A program made the translations under genes and the position numbers. 64,000 nt of DNA from Methanosarcina vacuolata Z-761. GTDB lineage: Archaea; Halobacteriota; Methanosarcinia; Methanosarcinales; Methanosarcinaceae. The stretch is taken from assembly GCF_000969905.1 (NCBI RefSeq), contig NZ_CP009520.1, positions 3,410,001 through 3,474,000 on the forward strand. The letters run 5' to 3'. The notes beneath the pieces were generated by a model that saw only the letters and a list, made by a program, of their open reading frames with translations, searched no databases and was not told where the DNA came from. Below, piece after piece: positions 31,801-41,467 of the stretch (position 1 is its first letter; the number at the start of each line of letters is the position of its first letter).

Positions 31801-32478
31801 TCATTCTTCAGGCCCTTTAAACAGGGCAGGATATTTTTCTCTTAATGGAATCAGGATCTCCTCGTCTAATTTTGCGTTATAAAGTGTTTTTACTTTAGAA
31901 GCTTGCTCAATGGATAAATCATGAACTCCAGTAAGGTTAGCCCCTTCAAGGTTAGCTTTCTCAAGATCAGCTCTCATAAGATGAGCTTTGTGAAGGTCTG
32001 CTCCATAGAGGTTAGCGCCTCTAAGGTTGGCTTCTTGAAGGTTTGCCTCTTGAAGGCCAGCTCCATACAGGTCAGCCTCTTCAAGGATAGCTCCCTGTAG
32101 ATTAGCTCCCTCAAGATTAGCCACTTGCAAGTTAGCCTTTTTAAGGTTAGCTCCTTTAAGATTAGCCAGATGAAGGTTAGCCAGTTGAAGATTAGCTCTT
32201 TCAAGGTTAGCCTGTTCAAGATTAGTTTTTACAAGGCTGGCTCCCTGTAGATTAGCTTCTTGAAGATTAGCCCCTTGAAGATTAGCTCCCTTACCTTCAA
32301 GAAGGTGAGTATCTGAAAGGTTGGACCCTCGAAGATCTGCTTTTTTAAGGTTAGCCCCTCGAAGGTCAGCCCCTTCAAGGTTAGTTTTTACAAGGTCAGC
32401 TTCTTGAAAGTCCGCTCCTTGAAGTTTAGCTCCTATAAGATTAGCTCCCCTAAGGTGTGTTCTCCCCGGTATACCCAT
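31801..32478 (-). CDS. pentapeptide-repeat protein
   Basis: The 225-residue protein consists almost entirely of pentapeptide repeats A(N/D)LXX (for example LRGANLIGAKLQGADFQEA), about 36 copies from residue 8 to 190, followed by a 30-residue tail (VKTLYNAKLDEEILIPLREKYPALF). Such proteins fold into a right-handed quadrilateral beta helix. Some mimic DNA and protect topoisomerases; most have unknown roles. The tail resembles that of other prokaryotic cytoplasmic repeat proteins. No signal peptide. Internal duplication at the DNA level is evident (AAGGTTAGCTCC-type units). Confidence 0.88.
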   Translation of the reverse strand: MGIPGRTHLRGANLIGAKLQGADFQEADLVKTNLEGADLRGANLKKADLRGSNLSDTHLLEGKGANLQGANLQEANLQGASLVKTNLEQANLERANLQLANLHLANLKGANLKKANLQVANLEGANLQGAILEEADLYGAGLQEANLQEANLRGANLYGADLHKAHLMRADLEKANLEGANLTGVHDLSIEQASKVKTLYNAKLDEEILIPLREKYPALFKGPEE

Positions 32479-32721
32479 GAAAGTAAATCTGCTCTAAATT
32501 AAAATAAACATTGCTATTCTGGAGAAATATTTGAGAAATATTTTATACTTCTCAAAGTATGGTCCGTAATTTTTTACTCAGAAACTTGTATGTTCACAGT
32601 TACACACGGTTCGTGTATACCTGAAGTTACACATGGTTACTGTATTCCTAAACAGAGTAACTTAAGAACCCTCCACTCCTTTTTAGATTTGCCCTCTTTT
32701 ACTGTTTCTTATTTAAGCTGC

Positions 32722-34329
32722 TCATTTTTTGGCTACTACGATATATCCAGATATTGTTTTAGTGTTACTTCCTTTTGCATTCTTTACCGTCAAACTGACA
32801 GTATATTTTCCGGCTTTACTGTAGGTATGTGAAGGGTTCTGGGATGTTGAATACGTTTTATCTCCAAAGCTCCATTTCCATGAAGTTGGACTATTGCTAC
32901 TTTTATCAGTAAACTGCACCTTAAGTGGGGCTTTTCCGGAGGTCGGTTTTGCAGAAAAAGCAGCAACCGGAGCTTTCAGCGCGTTTACAACAATATAGTT
33001 CTTTATTGTTTTCGTACTGCTTCCTGCAGCATTCTTTACTGTTAAGCTGACAGTGTATTTTCCTGCTTTACTATATGTGTGTACAGGATTTTTAACTGTT
33101 GAAGTTTTTCCGTCTCCAAAAGTCCATTTCCATGAAGTTGGACTATTGCTACTTTTATCAGTAAACTGAACCTTCAGTGGGACTTTTCCAGACGTAGGTT
33201 TCGCAGAGAATACAGCAACAGGTCGTTTTGGTTGTGATACTTCAATAGTAGCCATGTAAATGTCGCTGTTTTCACTATATCCCTCCCCATATTGCCATAC
33301 TATCTTGTTACCGTAAATAGCAGGCTGGTATGCTGATCCTTTGGCGCTAATTTTCATTTTCTGGTTAGTGGAAATATCGTACATGTAGATGCCATGATTT
33401 TCCCAACCATCATCATCACCACCATCATCCTCCCACACTATCCTATTTTCATAGATAGCAGGAGATCTCTGCCAATCTGGACTGCTAGTTATCTGAGTTT
33501 CCTTTTTAGTAGAAAGATCATACATATAGATATCAGCGTTTCCGCTACGTTCATCTGCCCATACTATTCTGTTACCATATATCGCAGGTTTTCCCGCCGA
33601 TCCACTGGTGGTTATCCGAGTTTCCTTTTTAGTGGAAAGATCATACATGTAAATGTCAGGGGCGGAGTTTTCATTGCGATAGGCATAATATACTATCCTG
33701 TTACCGTAGATATCAGGAGAGTATGCATCGGTGGTGATGACAGATTCCTCTTTAGTAGAAAGATCATACACAGAAACACCCGAATCCTCATCGTAAAGAT
33801 CTTGCCACACAATTTTGTCACTGTAGATTACAGGTGCGACCTCAGCCACCATTCCTTCAAAATTGGGGGGAATCTGAGTTTCCTTTTTTGTAGAGAGATC
33901 GTACATATGTATATCGGATAAGTCCCAATAGGGAAGCATGTGGCTATCGTCTTCCCACACGATCTTATTCCCGTAGATTGCAGGAAAACGCTGACTTGAT
34001 TCGTTTGTAGATATATGAGTTTCCTTTTTAGTGGAGATATCATACATGTAGATACTCCAATTTCCATTGCGCCCATCTTCCCACACTATCCTGTTATTGT
34101 AGATCTTAGGATATTGTGCATGCCTACTGGTGGTTATTCGGGTTTCAGTGATCATGGGTGAAACGCTTTTCTCAGTAGTTACCGACTCTGTAGACAATGT
34201 GTAATTATCTTTTATGGTGGAGTTTCCGGTATCATTTTCAGTAGCTGCCAATGCTATAGATGAAACTAAAAGCAAGATTAAAGCTATTGAAACTAAACTT
34301 ATCTTAAACATAGTCTTCTTTTTATTCAT
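32722..34329 (-). CDS. secreted beta-propeller protein with two PKD domains
   Basis: A 535-residue surface protein. A signal peptide (about 1-29, MNKKKTMFKISLVSIALILL then a second hydrophobic part ending ALAA) is followed by about seven propeller blades, each with the pattern PAIYGN(R/K)IVW.D...(N)..DIYMYDLSTKKET (TolB-like), at residues 65-365. Two PKD domains (about 370-450 and 455-535) then share PVA.FSAKPTSGK.PLKVQFTD and WKW(T/S)FGD motifs. Proteins of this type are common Methanosarcina envelope or adhesin components. No membrane anchor or sorting signal is obvious at the C-terminus. Confidence 0.9.
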   Translation of the reverse strand: MNKKKTMFKISLVSIALILLLVSSIALAATENDTGNSTIKDNYTLSTESVTTEKSVSPMITETRITTSRHAQYPKIYNNRIVWEDGRNGNWSIYMYDISTKKETHISTNESSQRFPAIYGNKIVWEDDSHMLPYWDLSDIHMYDLSTKKETQIPPNFEGMVAEVAPVIYSDKIVWQDLYDEDSGVSVYDLSTKEESVITTDAYSPDIYGNRIVYYAYRNENSAPDIYMYDLSTKKETRITTSGSAGKPAIYGNRIVWADERSGNADIYMYDLSTKKETQITSSPDWQRSPAIYENRIVWEDDGGDDDGWENHGIYMYDISTNQKMKISAKGSAYQPAIYGNKIVWQYGEGYSENSDIYMATIEVSQPKRPVAVFSAKPTSGKVPLKVQFTDKSSNSPTSWKWTFGDGKTSTVKNPVHTYSKAGKYTVSLTVKNAAGSSTKTIKNYIVVNALKAPVAAFSAKPTSGKAPLKVQFTDKSSNSPTSWKWSFGDKTYSTSQNPSHTYSKAGKYTVSLTVKNAKGSNTKTISGYIVVAKK

Positions 34330-34774
34330 TATTTCCCATCTCTATTTTTTAAACTCAGAAATTTAATTTCATTAATCAAGTTTTGTATATTATAATTAAA
34401 GTTTTTCTTTTAATTCATATATGTATAAATTTAAATTTATAGTTATAAGAAAAGTTGGCTTCGTCGACCAGAAAAATTAGGAGGCAAAGAAACCAAAACA
34501 AGTTTATCTGTAATGGAAAATACTTGAGGACAGAAATGTTATAAAAATTAAAAGTGGCTCGCCGAATTTCAATAAAGAGATTCACGAAAAATTACTAAAA
34601 AGTGACTGGAGAGAGTTGAAGGAGCCTAAAAGTCTGATGGGCCAGGTAGTTTTATAGATACTGTTTATTATCATTAATCTTTTAATTGGACAGTTGATGA
34701 TGAGAATACCAACCCTACAAGCAAAAAGTTGCTGGCTATTAAATAACTGTCTTCGTTAAGTGGAAAGTGTGGCT
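34330..34774. other. non-coding stretch
   Basis: No gene is seen on either strand. A purine-rich AGGAGGCAAAG at 34479-34489 on the plus strand is not followed by a usable frame. Confidence 0.4.
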
Positions 34775-36889
34775 TCATATCCCGATATTGTTAAACCATA
34801 TAGTGAATTGCGTACCTTTACCACTTTTAATTTCTAAACAACCGTCTATTTGCTCAACAAGAATGTGTACTAGCTGGAGCCCAAGGGAATTTGAACCCTT
34901 AGTGTCTATCTCTTCTGGAATTCCTTTTCCATTATCCGATATTTCTAATATGTAACTGAAGCTATCTTTGCAACCTTCATCTAGACCGGACATCTCACTC
35001 TGGGCAATAGAAGTTTCATTTCTGCGAAGATTTACCTGGATTTCTCCTTTCCTTCCTGCAGGGAAAGCATGTTTAAAAGAATTTGTAACCAGCTCATTTA
35101 CAATAATTCCAAGAGGGATCGCAGTATCCATGCCAAGATATATCTGATCAAGGTTCAACTTCAACCTGATACTTTTATTTCCGAGATTATATGAATTAAA
35201 AAGGTCTTCAGTTAATTTATTTAAATAAGCTGCAAAGTCAAGGGTATCGATATTATCGCCTTTATACAGCTCTTCGTGAATAAGAGCCATTGAAGCTACA
35301 CGATCCTGACTTTCTCTAAAAGCCTCAACAACTTCCTGAGTTTTACAAATTTTACGGTTAAAGAATGTTTCTGATTGAAGGTCGAGCAAGGATGAAATTA
35401 CCTGCAGATTATTCTTAATCCTGTGATGAATTTCCTTTATGCGGATTTGTTCTACCTTTGCAAGAGCCTCTTCTGCCTTTTTATGCTCTGTTATATCTTG
35501 AGTTGTCCCTCTGACCCTCACAGGACTGTTTTTCTCATCGAAAACAACTTCAGATTTCGCATGAACTATGCGTTCTTCTCCATTTGCTAGAATTATCCTG
35601 AAATTAATATCAGCAGGCTTTCCGTTTAATGCATCTTTAGCGGCATTATCCATACAATCTTGATCATCCGGATGCACGTAACTTAAGAAGATATCGTAAT
35701 TTACTTTTAGTTCTTGTGGATTAAGTCCAAAAATACGGTACATTTCGTCAGACCAACGAAATTCATTGCTTTCAAAGTCCATTTCCCAGTTTCCAAGGTG
35801 AGCTATTTCTTGAGCTTCCGCAAGACTTTTTTCACTCTTTTTCAAAGAATCATAAGCATGTTGAAGTTCTACTGTACGTTCTTTAACAAGTTTATCCAAA
35901 TTGTCGAGCGTGTCTTTCAGTTTTGCTTCCACTTTTTTGCGCTCTGTGATGTCACTGGCGGTACCAAACCATTCAACAATTTCGCCATTCGTATCCAGCA
36001 TAGGAACCGCACGCGAAAAAATCCATCCTAAACTGCCGTCTGCTAGACGGACCCTGTGTTCCAGTTCGTAAGTGCTCTTTGTCAGGATAGCTTCATTGAT
36101 AACGGCCATCACATTCATCTGATCTTCCGGAGGAACATATTCCTGAAGCCAGTTACGATTTGGGCTTTCCGTATTGACAAGAAACCCTCGGCCATAGAGA
36201 TAACGCATCTCGCTCCAGTCCGGGCTCACCCGGTATACCATTTCTGAGCTGGCCGTTACCAGAGTACGAAACCGCTCTTCACTTACACTCAGTGCTTTCT
36301 CAACCTGCTCGCATTCCTTATTATTTTTATGACAGGAGCATCCTATCTGCTCCCATTTGCCTTCTTTTTTAGTCAAAGCAAACTGGTGATTTGCAATAAT
36401 GTCCAGAATTTCAAATGCATTGTACCTGTCAATTGGATAGGTGCAAAGAGCTATCATTTGGTACTTGCCTACTACAGAATCCAGTAATTTTTCGTGACCC
36501 GAAAAATTGTTTCCACTATACCTCAAACCATCGTATCCACTGGCGAGAGCCTTACCAGTTTTTTCAGTCAAGCAGTTTAATACTGTTTGTGGATCTAAAA
36601 AATCCGTTTCTACATGCCAGTAAGTATAGGGAACAATTTCGACTTGCCCATTCTTTAAATAAACGTCAATATTGGGAATGGCCACTTTCAAAGCTTTTTT
36701 TGCGCATTCTTCATTTACAGGTTTCGATATGACCCATAAGCAATACTCATTATCTTCAAGTCCTGCTTTGAAATAGGGGACAAGTATGTCCATTAAATCT
36801 TCTTTTGTCCTGTAGAACTGACAAAAATGTACTCCCCACGGTACATTCCCAATAATATCAATACCAGAAATTCTGCTGCTGTTACTCAT
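34775..36889 (-). CDS. MEDS/PAS sensor histidine kinase (HisKA_2 type)
   Basis: A 704-residue cytoplasmic sensor kinase without membrane segments. Domains: MEDS sensory domain (about 1-180, with GVHFCQFYRTKEDLMDIL and YCLWVISKP), PAS 1 (about 200-320, ending FGTASDITERK), a coiled coil (320-360), PAS 2 (about 360-475, ending RGTTQDITEHKKAEE), the HisKA_2 phosphoacceptor IKEIHHRIKNNLQVISSLLD (about 485-560) and an HATPase with N-box NELVTNSFKHAF and G-box DNGKGIPEE. MEDS occurs in methanogen and methylotroph sensors; the ligand is unknown. A CSCHKNNKEC cluster of cysteines at about 183-192, between MEDS and PAS 1, could bind a metal or sense redox (inference). No response regulator is adjacent. 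Confidence 0.92.
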   Translation of the reverse strand: MSNSSRISGIDIIGNVPWGVHFCQFYRTKEDLMDILVPYFKAGLEDNEYCLWVISKPVNEECAKKALKVAIPNIDVYLKNGQVEIVPYTYWHVETDFLDPQTVLNCLTEKTGKALASGYDGLRYSGNNFSGHEKLLDSVVGKYQMIALCTYPIDRYNAFEILDIIANHQFALTKKEGKWEQIGCSCHKNNKECEQVEKALSVSEERFRTLVTASSEMVYRVSPDWSEMRYLYGRGFLVNTESPNRNWLQEYVPPEDQMNVMAVINEAILTKSTYELEHRVRLADGSLGWIFSRAVPMLDTNGEIVEWFGTASDITERKKVEAKLKDTLDNLDKLVKERTVELQHAYDSLKKSEKSLAEAQEIAHLGNWEMDFESNEFRWSDEMYRIFGLNPQELKVNYDIFLSYVHPDDQDCMDNAAKDALNGKPADINFRIILANGEERIVHAKSEVVFDEKNSPVRVRGTTQDITEHKKAEEALAKVEQIRIKEIHHRIKNNLQVISSLLDLQSETFFNRKICKTQEVVEAFRESQDRVASMALIHEELYKGDNIDTLDFAAYLNKLTEDLFNSYNLGNKSIRLKLNLDQIYLGMDTAIPLGIIVNELVTNSFKHAFPAGRKGEIQVNLRRNETSIAQSEMSGLDEGCKDSFSYILEISDNGKGIPEEIDTKGSNSLGLQLVHILVEQIDGCLEIKSGKGTQFTIWFNNIGI

Positions 36890-37082
36890 ATTATTCTTTG
36901 ATAATCGGGTGTAAAGTCAAAAGTTTCTCTCAACATTATTGCTTTATTTAGTGTATTTACCTGGCTCAAAAATGCTCGAAATTCTTTTTGCAGGAATAAT
37001 TTCTATGATTCTATTAGTAATATAAAGATTTATTTATATAAACGTAATCTTATAATTAATTGCCTGTCTTTATTTATATAAA

Positions 37083-37940
37083 GAGCCTATCCCAAAAGCT
37101 CATTTACTCTAATTATTGCTGCTACCATTACAACTCCTAAATATGATGTCTCTTTAATTTCATATCTTGGAAATACTTTCTTGCATGACTCTATCCAGCT
37201 AAAGAACCTTTCTACTATGCTTTTCTTTTTGTATTCTTCTTGATCTACTTTTATTGGTCTTCCTCTCTTCTTTTTCTTCCTATTTCTTTTATTTACTGGT
37301 ATATTGGACTTTATTCCTCTTCTCCTGTTATATTTTCTAATTTTAGCTGTATCATACATTGCATCAGCTGTTACTTTGGAAGGCCTGTTAACAGGCCTTC
37401 CTACAGGTCTCTTTATATTGAAATTTTTAAGTGTAGGTATATAAAGTGTAGAATCATTCTTATTTGCAGGAACAATAATAATCGAGAGAGGTAAACCTTG
37501 CAAATCTACTAAAACGCTTATTTTTATTCCTTTTATTTTTTTGTGGCCATCGTAGCCGATATCCCCCCTTTTTTAGCCGGAACATCCTTTGTATCAGTAA
37601 AGCAGTGAGAAAGATCTATTTTATTCAAATCGTAACCTTTGTTTAAAAGTTCATTGAAAATCTTCTGATATATGCCATGTTCACACAGATATAGATGGAA
37701 TCTATGTACTGTTGACTTAGATCCATATTTCCTGGGAACGTCTTTCCACGTACAACCTGTCATAACAACGTACAAAATACCGTTCATTAACTTCCTCAGA
37801 TTTGCACGTGGCCTTCCTGTAGGCGGTTTCTGTGGAGGAAGATAAGGTTCCATGGATTCCCATAGAACATCATCGATTTCACGAAATGACATAAAGGTAA
37901 ATTTATAATTTCAACATAATATTGCTTTTGGGATAGGCTC
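37083..37940 (-). mobile_element. complete IS5-type insertion sequence, 858 bp
   Basis: The element has 17-bp perfect terminal inverted repeats GAGCCTATCCCAAAAGC (37083-37099 and inverted 37924-37940) and is flanked by AAA on both sides, a possible 3-bp target duplication. It encodes one transposase split over two frames. The overall layout matches the IS427-like branch of IS5. It sits in non-coding DNA and does not visibly interrupt a gene. Confidence 0.9.
37087..37892 (-). CDS. IS5-type transposase, expressed by -1 frameshift
   Basis: ORF A (37533-37892) carries the N-terminal domain MSFREIDDVLWESMEPYLPP and ends soon after the first catalytic Asp region (KIDLSHCFTDTKD). ORF B, without its own good start, continues with GYDGHKKIKGIKISVLVD, the second Asp (VTADAMYDTAKIR) and the Glu (KKSIVERFFSWIESCKKVF), plus Y(E)IKETSYLGVV. 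The frames join by a -1 shift on the slippery AAAAAAGGGGGG (complement of 37563-37574), restoring PAKKGG-DIGYDGHKK. The fusion is about 268 residues, a normal length, so this is probably an active element. Confidence 0.87.
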
Positions 37941-38074
37941 AAATAATAACTTCGTCAGGCATATTTCGTTATCAAGGTAACCTGACTGAAGGAATAATCT
38001 GCCAAGAAGTCCGCAGGAACCTTAGGCTTACACAAAAATTATCACATTTTGTAATTGTCTGTTATTAAAAACAA
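37941..38074. other. non-coding stretch
   Basis: Only a weak hairpin (GTCAGG...CCTGAC, about 37954-37986) is visible between the insertion sequence and the double-hairpin repeat. Confidence 0.35.
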
Positions 38075-38138
38075 ACATGATATTCTTTGAATAACATGCA
38101 CAACCAATGAAAATGCTTGCAGATGGCAGCATTTTCAT
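38075..38138 (+). repeat. 64-bp double-hairpin intergenic repeat, copy A
   Basis: The first hairpin has arms ATGATATTC and GAATAACAT around TTT; after GCACAACCA the second has arms ATGAAAATGC and GCATTTTCAT around TTGCAGATGGCA. It is nearly identical to 44052-44115, and its reverse complement matches 25011-25074. It could be a small structured RNA or a palindromic mobile unit. Confidence 0.75.
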
Positions 38139-38189
38139 GTTAATATAAAAAAGGCTTAGAAGTTATCACAAAACTTTCAGCGATGGAGG

Positions 38190-38251
38190 GGTTCAGCCAT
38201 TACGTTTTTCAATAGACTTTCTTAAATATTACTCAGATATTTGGCTGAACC
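38190..38251. repeat. 62-bp fold-back with GGTTCAGCCA arms
   Basis: GGTTCAGCCA (38190-38199) and its inverse TGGCTGAACC (38242-38251) enclose 42 AT-rich bases. It may be a decayed miniature element or a terminator-like structure; no second copy was noticed. Confidence 0.45.
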
Positions 38252-38308
38252 TTATCACGGAGGTATAATTTAGTATTCAACAATACTGCAAAATTTAGGT
38301 GTAATTTT

Positions 38309-38521
38309 CTGGGATTTATCATTGGTTATTTAAGATGGTATTCGAGATATTTTATATCATCTCCTTGATTTTTTGGGATTTATTGTAGGTTGTTTTGAAA
38401 GAGGAATGGTAGAGATGCTTCATATCGTCTCCTTTATTTTTTTGGGATCTATTGTAAGTTGCTTTGAAAGAGGAGTGGTAGAGATGCTTCATATCATCTG
38501 ATGCTTCATATCATCTCCTTT
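38309..38521 (+). repeat. three degenerate tandem repeats of about 70 bp
   Basis: Units begin TTTTGGGAT(T/C)TATTGTA(G/A)GTTG, continue with TTTGAAAGAGGA(A/G)TGGTAGAGATG and end CTTCATATC(G/A)TCTCCTT. The second and third units are about 90% alike; the first is more divergent. The last unit ends in a further 17-bp duplication (TGATGCTTCATATCATC). Confidence 0.7.
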
Positions 38522-38657
38522 TTAATTTTCGGTCTCCTATTTTTATCAATTTCATCTCACTTTTTAATCAGTCTGTCAACTATGTCTAAGTTTAAGCTTC
38601 AATACTGTTCTCAGCACTGTTTTCAAGCATCCATTCGGGGTTCATTGGGAAGTTGCC

Positions 38658-39455
38658 TTAGTGATGCATCGGGCTTCCAGCTCCCATTCCGGGCATTCCC
38701 TGAGCAGAAGATATGATTTCCTGAAGGTCTTCGAGGGACTCTGCTCCGCTGATATCTTCCATTAGGCCATTGAGTTCTGTGATCCTGCTGCTAAGGCCCT
38801 CACTCATATTCTCATCAGTTGTGTTCCCGCTCTCACTTGCCATCTCTTCAAGGTGTTCGATTTCCATTTTGAGTGAGTCAGTAGCCTGAGTTTGCAAATA
38901 GGTGAATACAACGTTTTGCAGTTCTTCTGCACTGGAAGCTGAACTTATTTCGCTGGATAGATTTTCAAGATCAGTTACCTGTTCGCTGAGCATCGCAGTC
39001 ATATTTTCATCAGTCGTATTATCCAGCTGACCGTTAAGTGTTTCAGTCATATTTCCAAGGACATTAACCATTTCAGCCTGAACCTCAGTGTAATTATCAT
39101 CAGTTACGTTCTCAACCTCGGCGAAGTCAAATAATCCGGGCATTCCACCAGGTCCCATATTCATTCCATTAGGCATACCCGCAAATTTCTGATTTGATAA
39201 GACTTCCTGAAGGTCAGATGCACTGGAAGCTTCGCTTACATTAGTATAGAAGCTCTGAAGTTCAGAAATTTGTTCACTAATGGAATCAAGCATTTCCGCC
39301 TGGACAACAGTAAAATTTTCATCAGTTATGTTCTCTCCAGGAGTAAATGCAGATTTGTTTTCTGAAGCAAAAGCTCCTACAGGAAGGATGCATAATACTA
39401 TCATTACCGCTGTAAAACGGTAAATTGAGTTTAACACTTTTGTTTTTACTTTCAT
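38658..39455 (-). CDS. secreted protein with three internal repeats, function unknown
   Basis: A 265-residue exported protein: signal peptide about 1-30 (ending GAFASENKS), then three copies of a helical module of about 75 residues, each built on the pattern (N)(V/I)TD(E/D)N(Y/F)T.VQAEM and SSASSAEELQ.V(V/L). The modules lie at about 40-95, 115-190 and 190-255. The middle has a Gly/Met/Pro-rich linker (MPNGMNMGPGGMPG) and the end a GMPGMGAGSPMHH tail; Met/His richness could bind metal such as copper (inference). Potential N-glycosylation sequons are numerous (NFT, NYT, NMT, NTT). No family recognised. A MITE-interrupted minisatellite lies upstream. Confidence 0.7.
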   Translation of the reverse strand: MKVKTKVLNSIYRFTAVMIVLCILPVGAFASENKSAFTPGENITDENFTVVQAEMLDSISEQISELQSFYTNVSEASSASDLQEVLSNQKFAGMPNGMNMGPGGMPGLFDFAEVENVTDDNYTEVQAEMVNVLGNMTETLNGQLDNTTDENMTAMLSEQVTDLENLSSEISSASSAEELQNVVFTYLQTQATDSLKMEIEHLEEMASESGNTTDENMSEGLSSRITELNGLMEDISGAESLEDLQEIISSAQGMPGMGAGSPMHH

Positions 39456-39539
39456 AGTATACTTCCGTTATTGACTTCAATCTCTATTTTTTTCGTTGGT
39501 TTTGTTTTTCGAGATACTTACCTTGTGGTGAATTGTTCT

Positions 39540-39900
39540 ATTGTCTGGCTTTTACTGGTTTTCTTGCCTGGTTTTATAGAGGGTTTCTTGCCTGGTTTTT
39601 AGTGGTTTTCTTGCCTGGTTTTTAGTGGTTTTCTTGCCTGGTTTTATAGTGGGTTTTGGCTCTTCGTTATTTTGTGTGGATATCCTCATAATGTCTTCAT
39701 AAAAACCAATGAGGTATCGAATGGAAAATCGTCTTATCCACAGGAAATGACGAAGAGCCGTGGTTTTTCTTGCCTAGTTTTTAGTGGTTTTCTTGCCTGG
39801 TTTTATAGTGGTTTCTTGCCTAGTTTTTAGTGGTTTTCTTGCCTAGTTTTTAGTGGTTTTTCTTGACTGGTTTTGTAGTGGTGTTTCTTGACTGGATTTT
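39540..39900 (+). repeat. 25-bp minisatellite interrupted by a MITE
   Basis: About ten imperfect units of TTCTTGCCTGGTTTTTAGTGG-like sequence (C/T, CTGG/CTAG and TAG/ATAG variants) extend on both sides of the MITE at 39658-39759. The array lies 85-445 bases upstream of the secreted-protein gene. Confidence 0.8.
39658..39759 (+). mobile_element. 102-bp MITE (A-type) inserted in the minisatellite
   Basis: GGCTCTTCGTTATTTTGTGT...TGACGAAGAGCC. Length and sequence match the inverted copy at 16715-16816. The flanks GTGG(G)TTTT and GTGGTTTT agree with an 8-bp target duplication, blurred by the repeat context. Confidence 0.82.
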
Positions 39901-40258
39901 TTATTGTTCCATTTTTTACGTATTTTCGGTTGTCTTCAGACTATTGATCTGCTGACAGTCACTAAATGAGCTGGCAAAAATATAAAGTTACTTTCAAAAA
40001 TTGAGGGTTTAAAGAGATTTAATTTAAAAAAGAAGCTTTATTATAACTTTAAAATCTTAAAGAACCTTAATGTAATGAATGAATACTTATCAAAGCCCTT
40101 AAAACTTAATGTTTTAATTAAAAAAGGTTCTTTATATATTTCACAGGAACTTCCAATGCTGGCATACCTATAAAATGTGCTTATCTCCAAGTAATCCTGC
40201 AAAAATTTATGAAAAAACCTGCAAAATCGCGACAGGTATGTGACAGGCATATTTTCAG

Positions 40259-41065
40259 TTATTCGAGAACAAGCCCTTTATTCGGTTTCAAAACGACAAT
40301 ACCTTTCGACATGATGACCGTAGCTATTTCAAACATGGGAAGCTCTGCCAGCGCCTTTATTATATGCCACTGGCCAGGGTTCTGTTCCCAGCTCAGTGGA
40401 GTCCATTTGATAGTACCGCTACCTGTCCAGGCGCTATGGATCTCGGCCCCCTGGGGATATAGAATGGGCTGGCTTAAGTCTGCTCCAGGACTTCCAACTT
40501 TGGGAATATAGCGCCATCCAAGGGCATTGATCGTGGCTGCAGAAGCCTGCATTTTCGATAACATTTGCCCTTCCACAGGCTTTACCCCTAGCATTTCCAG
40601 GCGGAGAAATGTGTTTCCTTCATAACTTGCACTTGTATAGTAGTTAGGTTGAATGATGTGCAGGTCCTCTATGTCAGCATAAATTTTTGGTATACCCGTT
40701 TCCTCTCTTCCCCCAAGAATCGGCCAGGTTTTATTTTCCCAGACCACCAGAATAAATTGTCCTTCCACCTGGTCACGCTTACCGTTGAAACGAGCTGGAA
40801 CACTGACCTGAACTAAATTATATCCTCCTCCTGCCATCCAGTCGATCTCTCTGAATTAACTGTAGGAAATGTTCAGTTCAGGACGTAACAGCTCAAAACC
40901 CTCGGGCACGTAGTTTTCCAGCTGGTTTTCATCCGTGGTATATGCAAAAGTTATAGAAACTGCATCCCTGTAATACAGTGCAGCTTCAGGACCAGGGCAG
41001 TCAAAACCGCCAAAATGAGCTGGCATCCTGTAACATTTATTTTCTTCAAACCGAAACATAGTCAA
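40259..41065 (-). pseudogene. acetoacetate decarboxylase-like gene with in-frame TAA
   Basis: Both halves lie in the same frame and together make one 268-codon gene of the acetoacetate decarboxylase-like fold. The N-terminal part has MPAHFGGFDCPGP...TFAYTTDENQLENYVPEGFEL. It is cut by TAA (complement of 40856-40858), then continues FREIDWMAGGGYNLVQVSV, GQFILVVWENKTWPILGGREETGIPK and ends normally. The Lys expected of the decarboxylase active site is not evident, so these may have another activity. A single nonsense mutation (for example AAA or CAA to TAA) explains it. TAA is not the pyrrolysine codon, so readthrough is unlikely. The downstream half could reinitiate at the ATG at 40837. Confidence 0.8.
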
Positions 41066-41467
41066 ACCCCCCAGGTATTCAGATTATAATTCTGAGATTA
41101 TAATATAATAATATGCATAATATATGTAATCTAATCTGACAGGCATATGATACGTTATAGTGTTTATTTTAAGTTGAGATTATTATCTAATATTAGGCAT
41201 ATATCTAATATTAGTTATATATTATTAGGAATAATCGATCTCCAGATATGCAGCAATAAAGGGTCAAAAAGAGTTTCACAGTAAGTAACAGAAAGACTGC
41301 AGTCTGTCGTTTTATTGGGGAATTTTGAGGGATATTTATCATTTTACAGACATGCTTTGAGACAGGTTTTGATGCTTAATCCGCTTTGCATGAATGGGGG
41401 GAAATGATTGCCATAAATTAAGAATCTTCAAAAGGTTCACTGCTTATTTTGGTAGTGGAGAGGAGAT
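41066..41467. other. non-coding stretch
   Basis: Very AT-rich DNA with TATTAG-type repeats (41190-41235). It probably contains divergent promoters for the flanking genes. No gene is seen. Confidence 0.4.

Noticed and set aside
40856-40858. Pyrrolysine readthrough of the stop in the acetoacetate-decarboxylase-like gene
   Set aside because: The codon is TAA, whereas pyrrolysine is inserted at TAG only.
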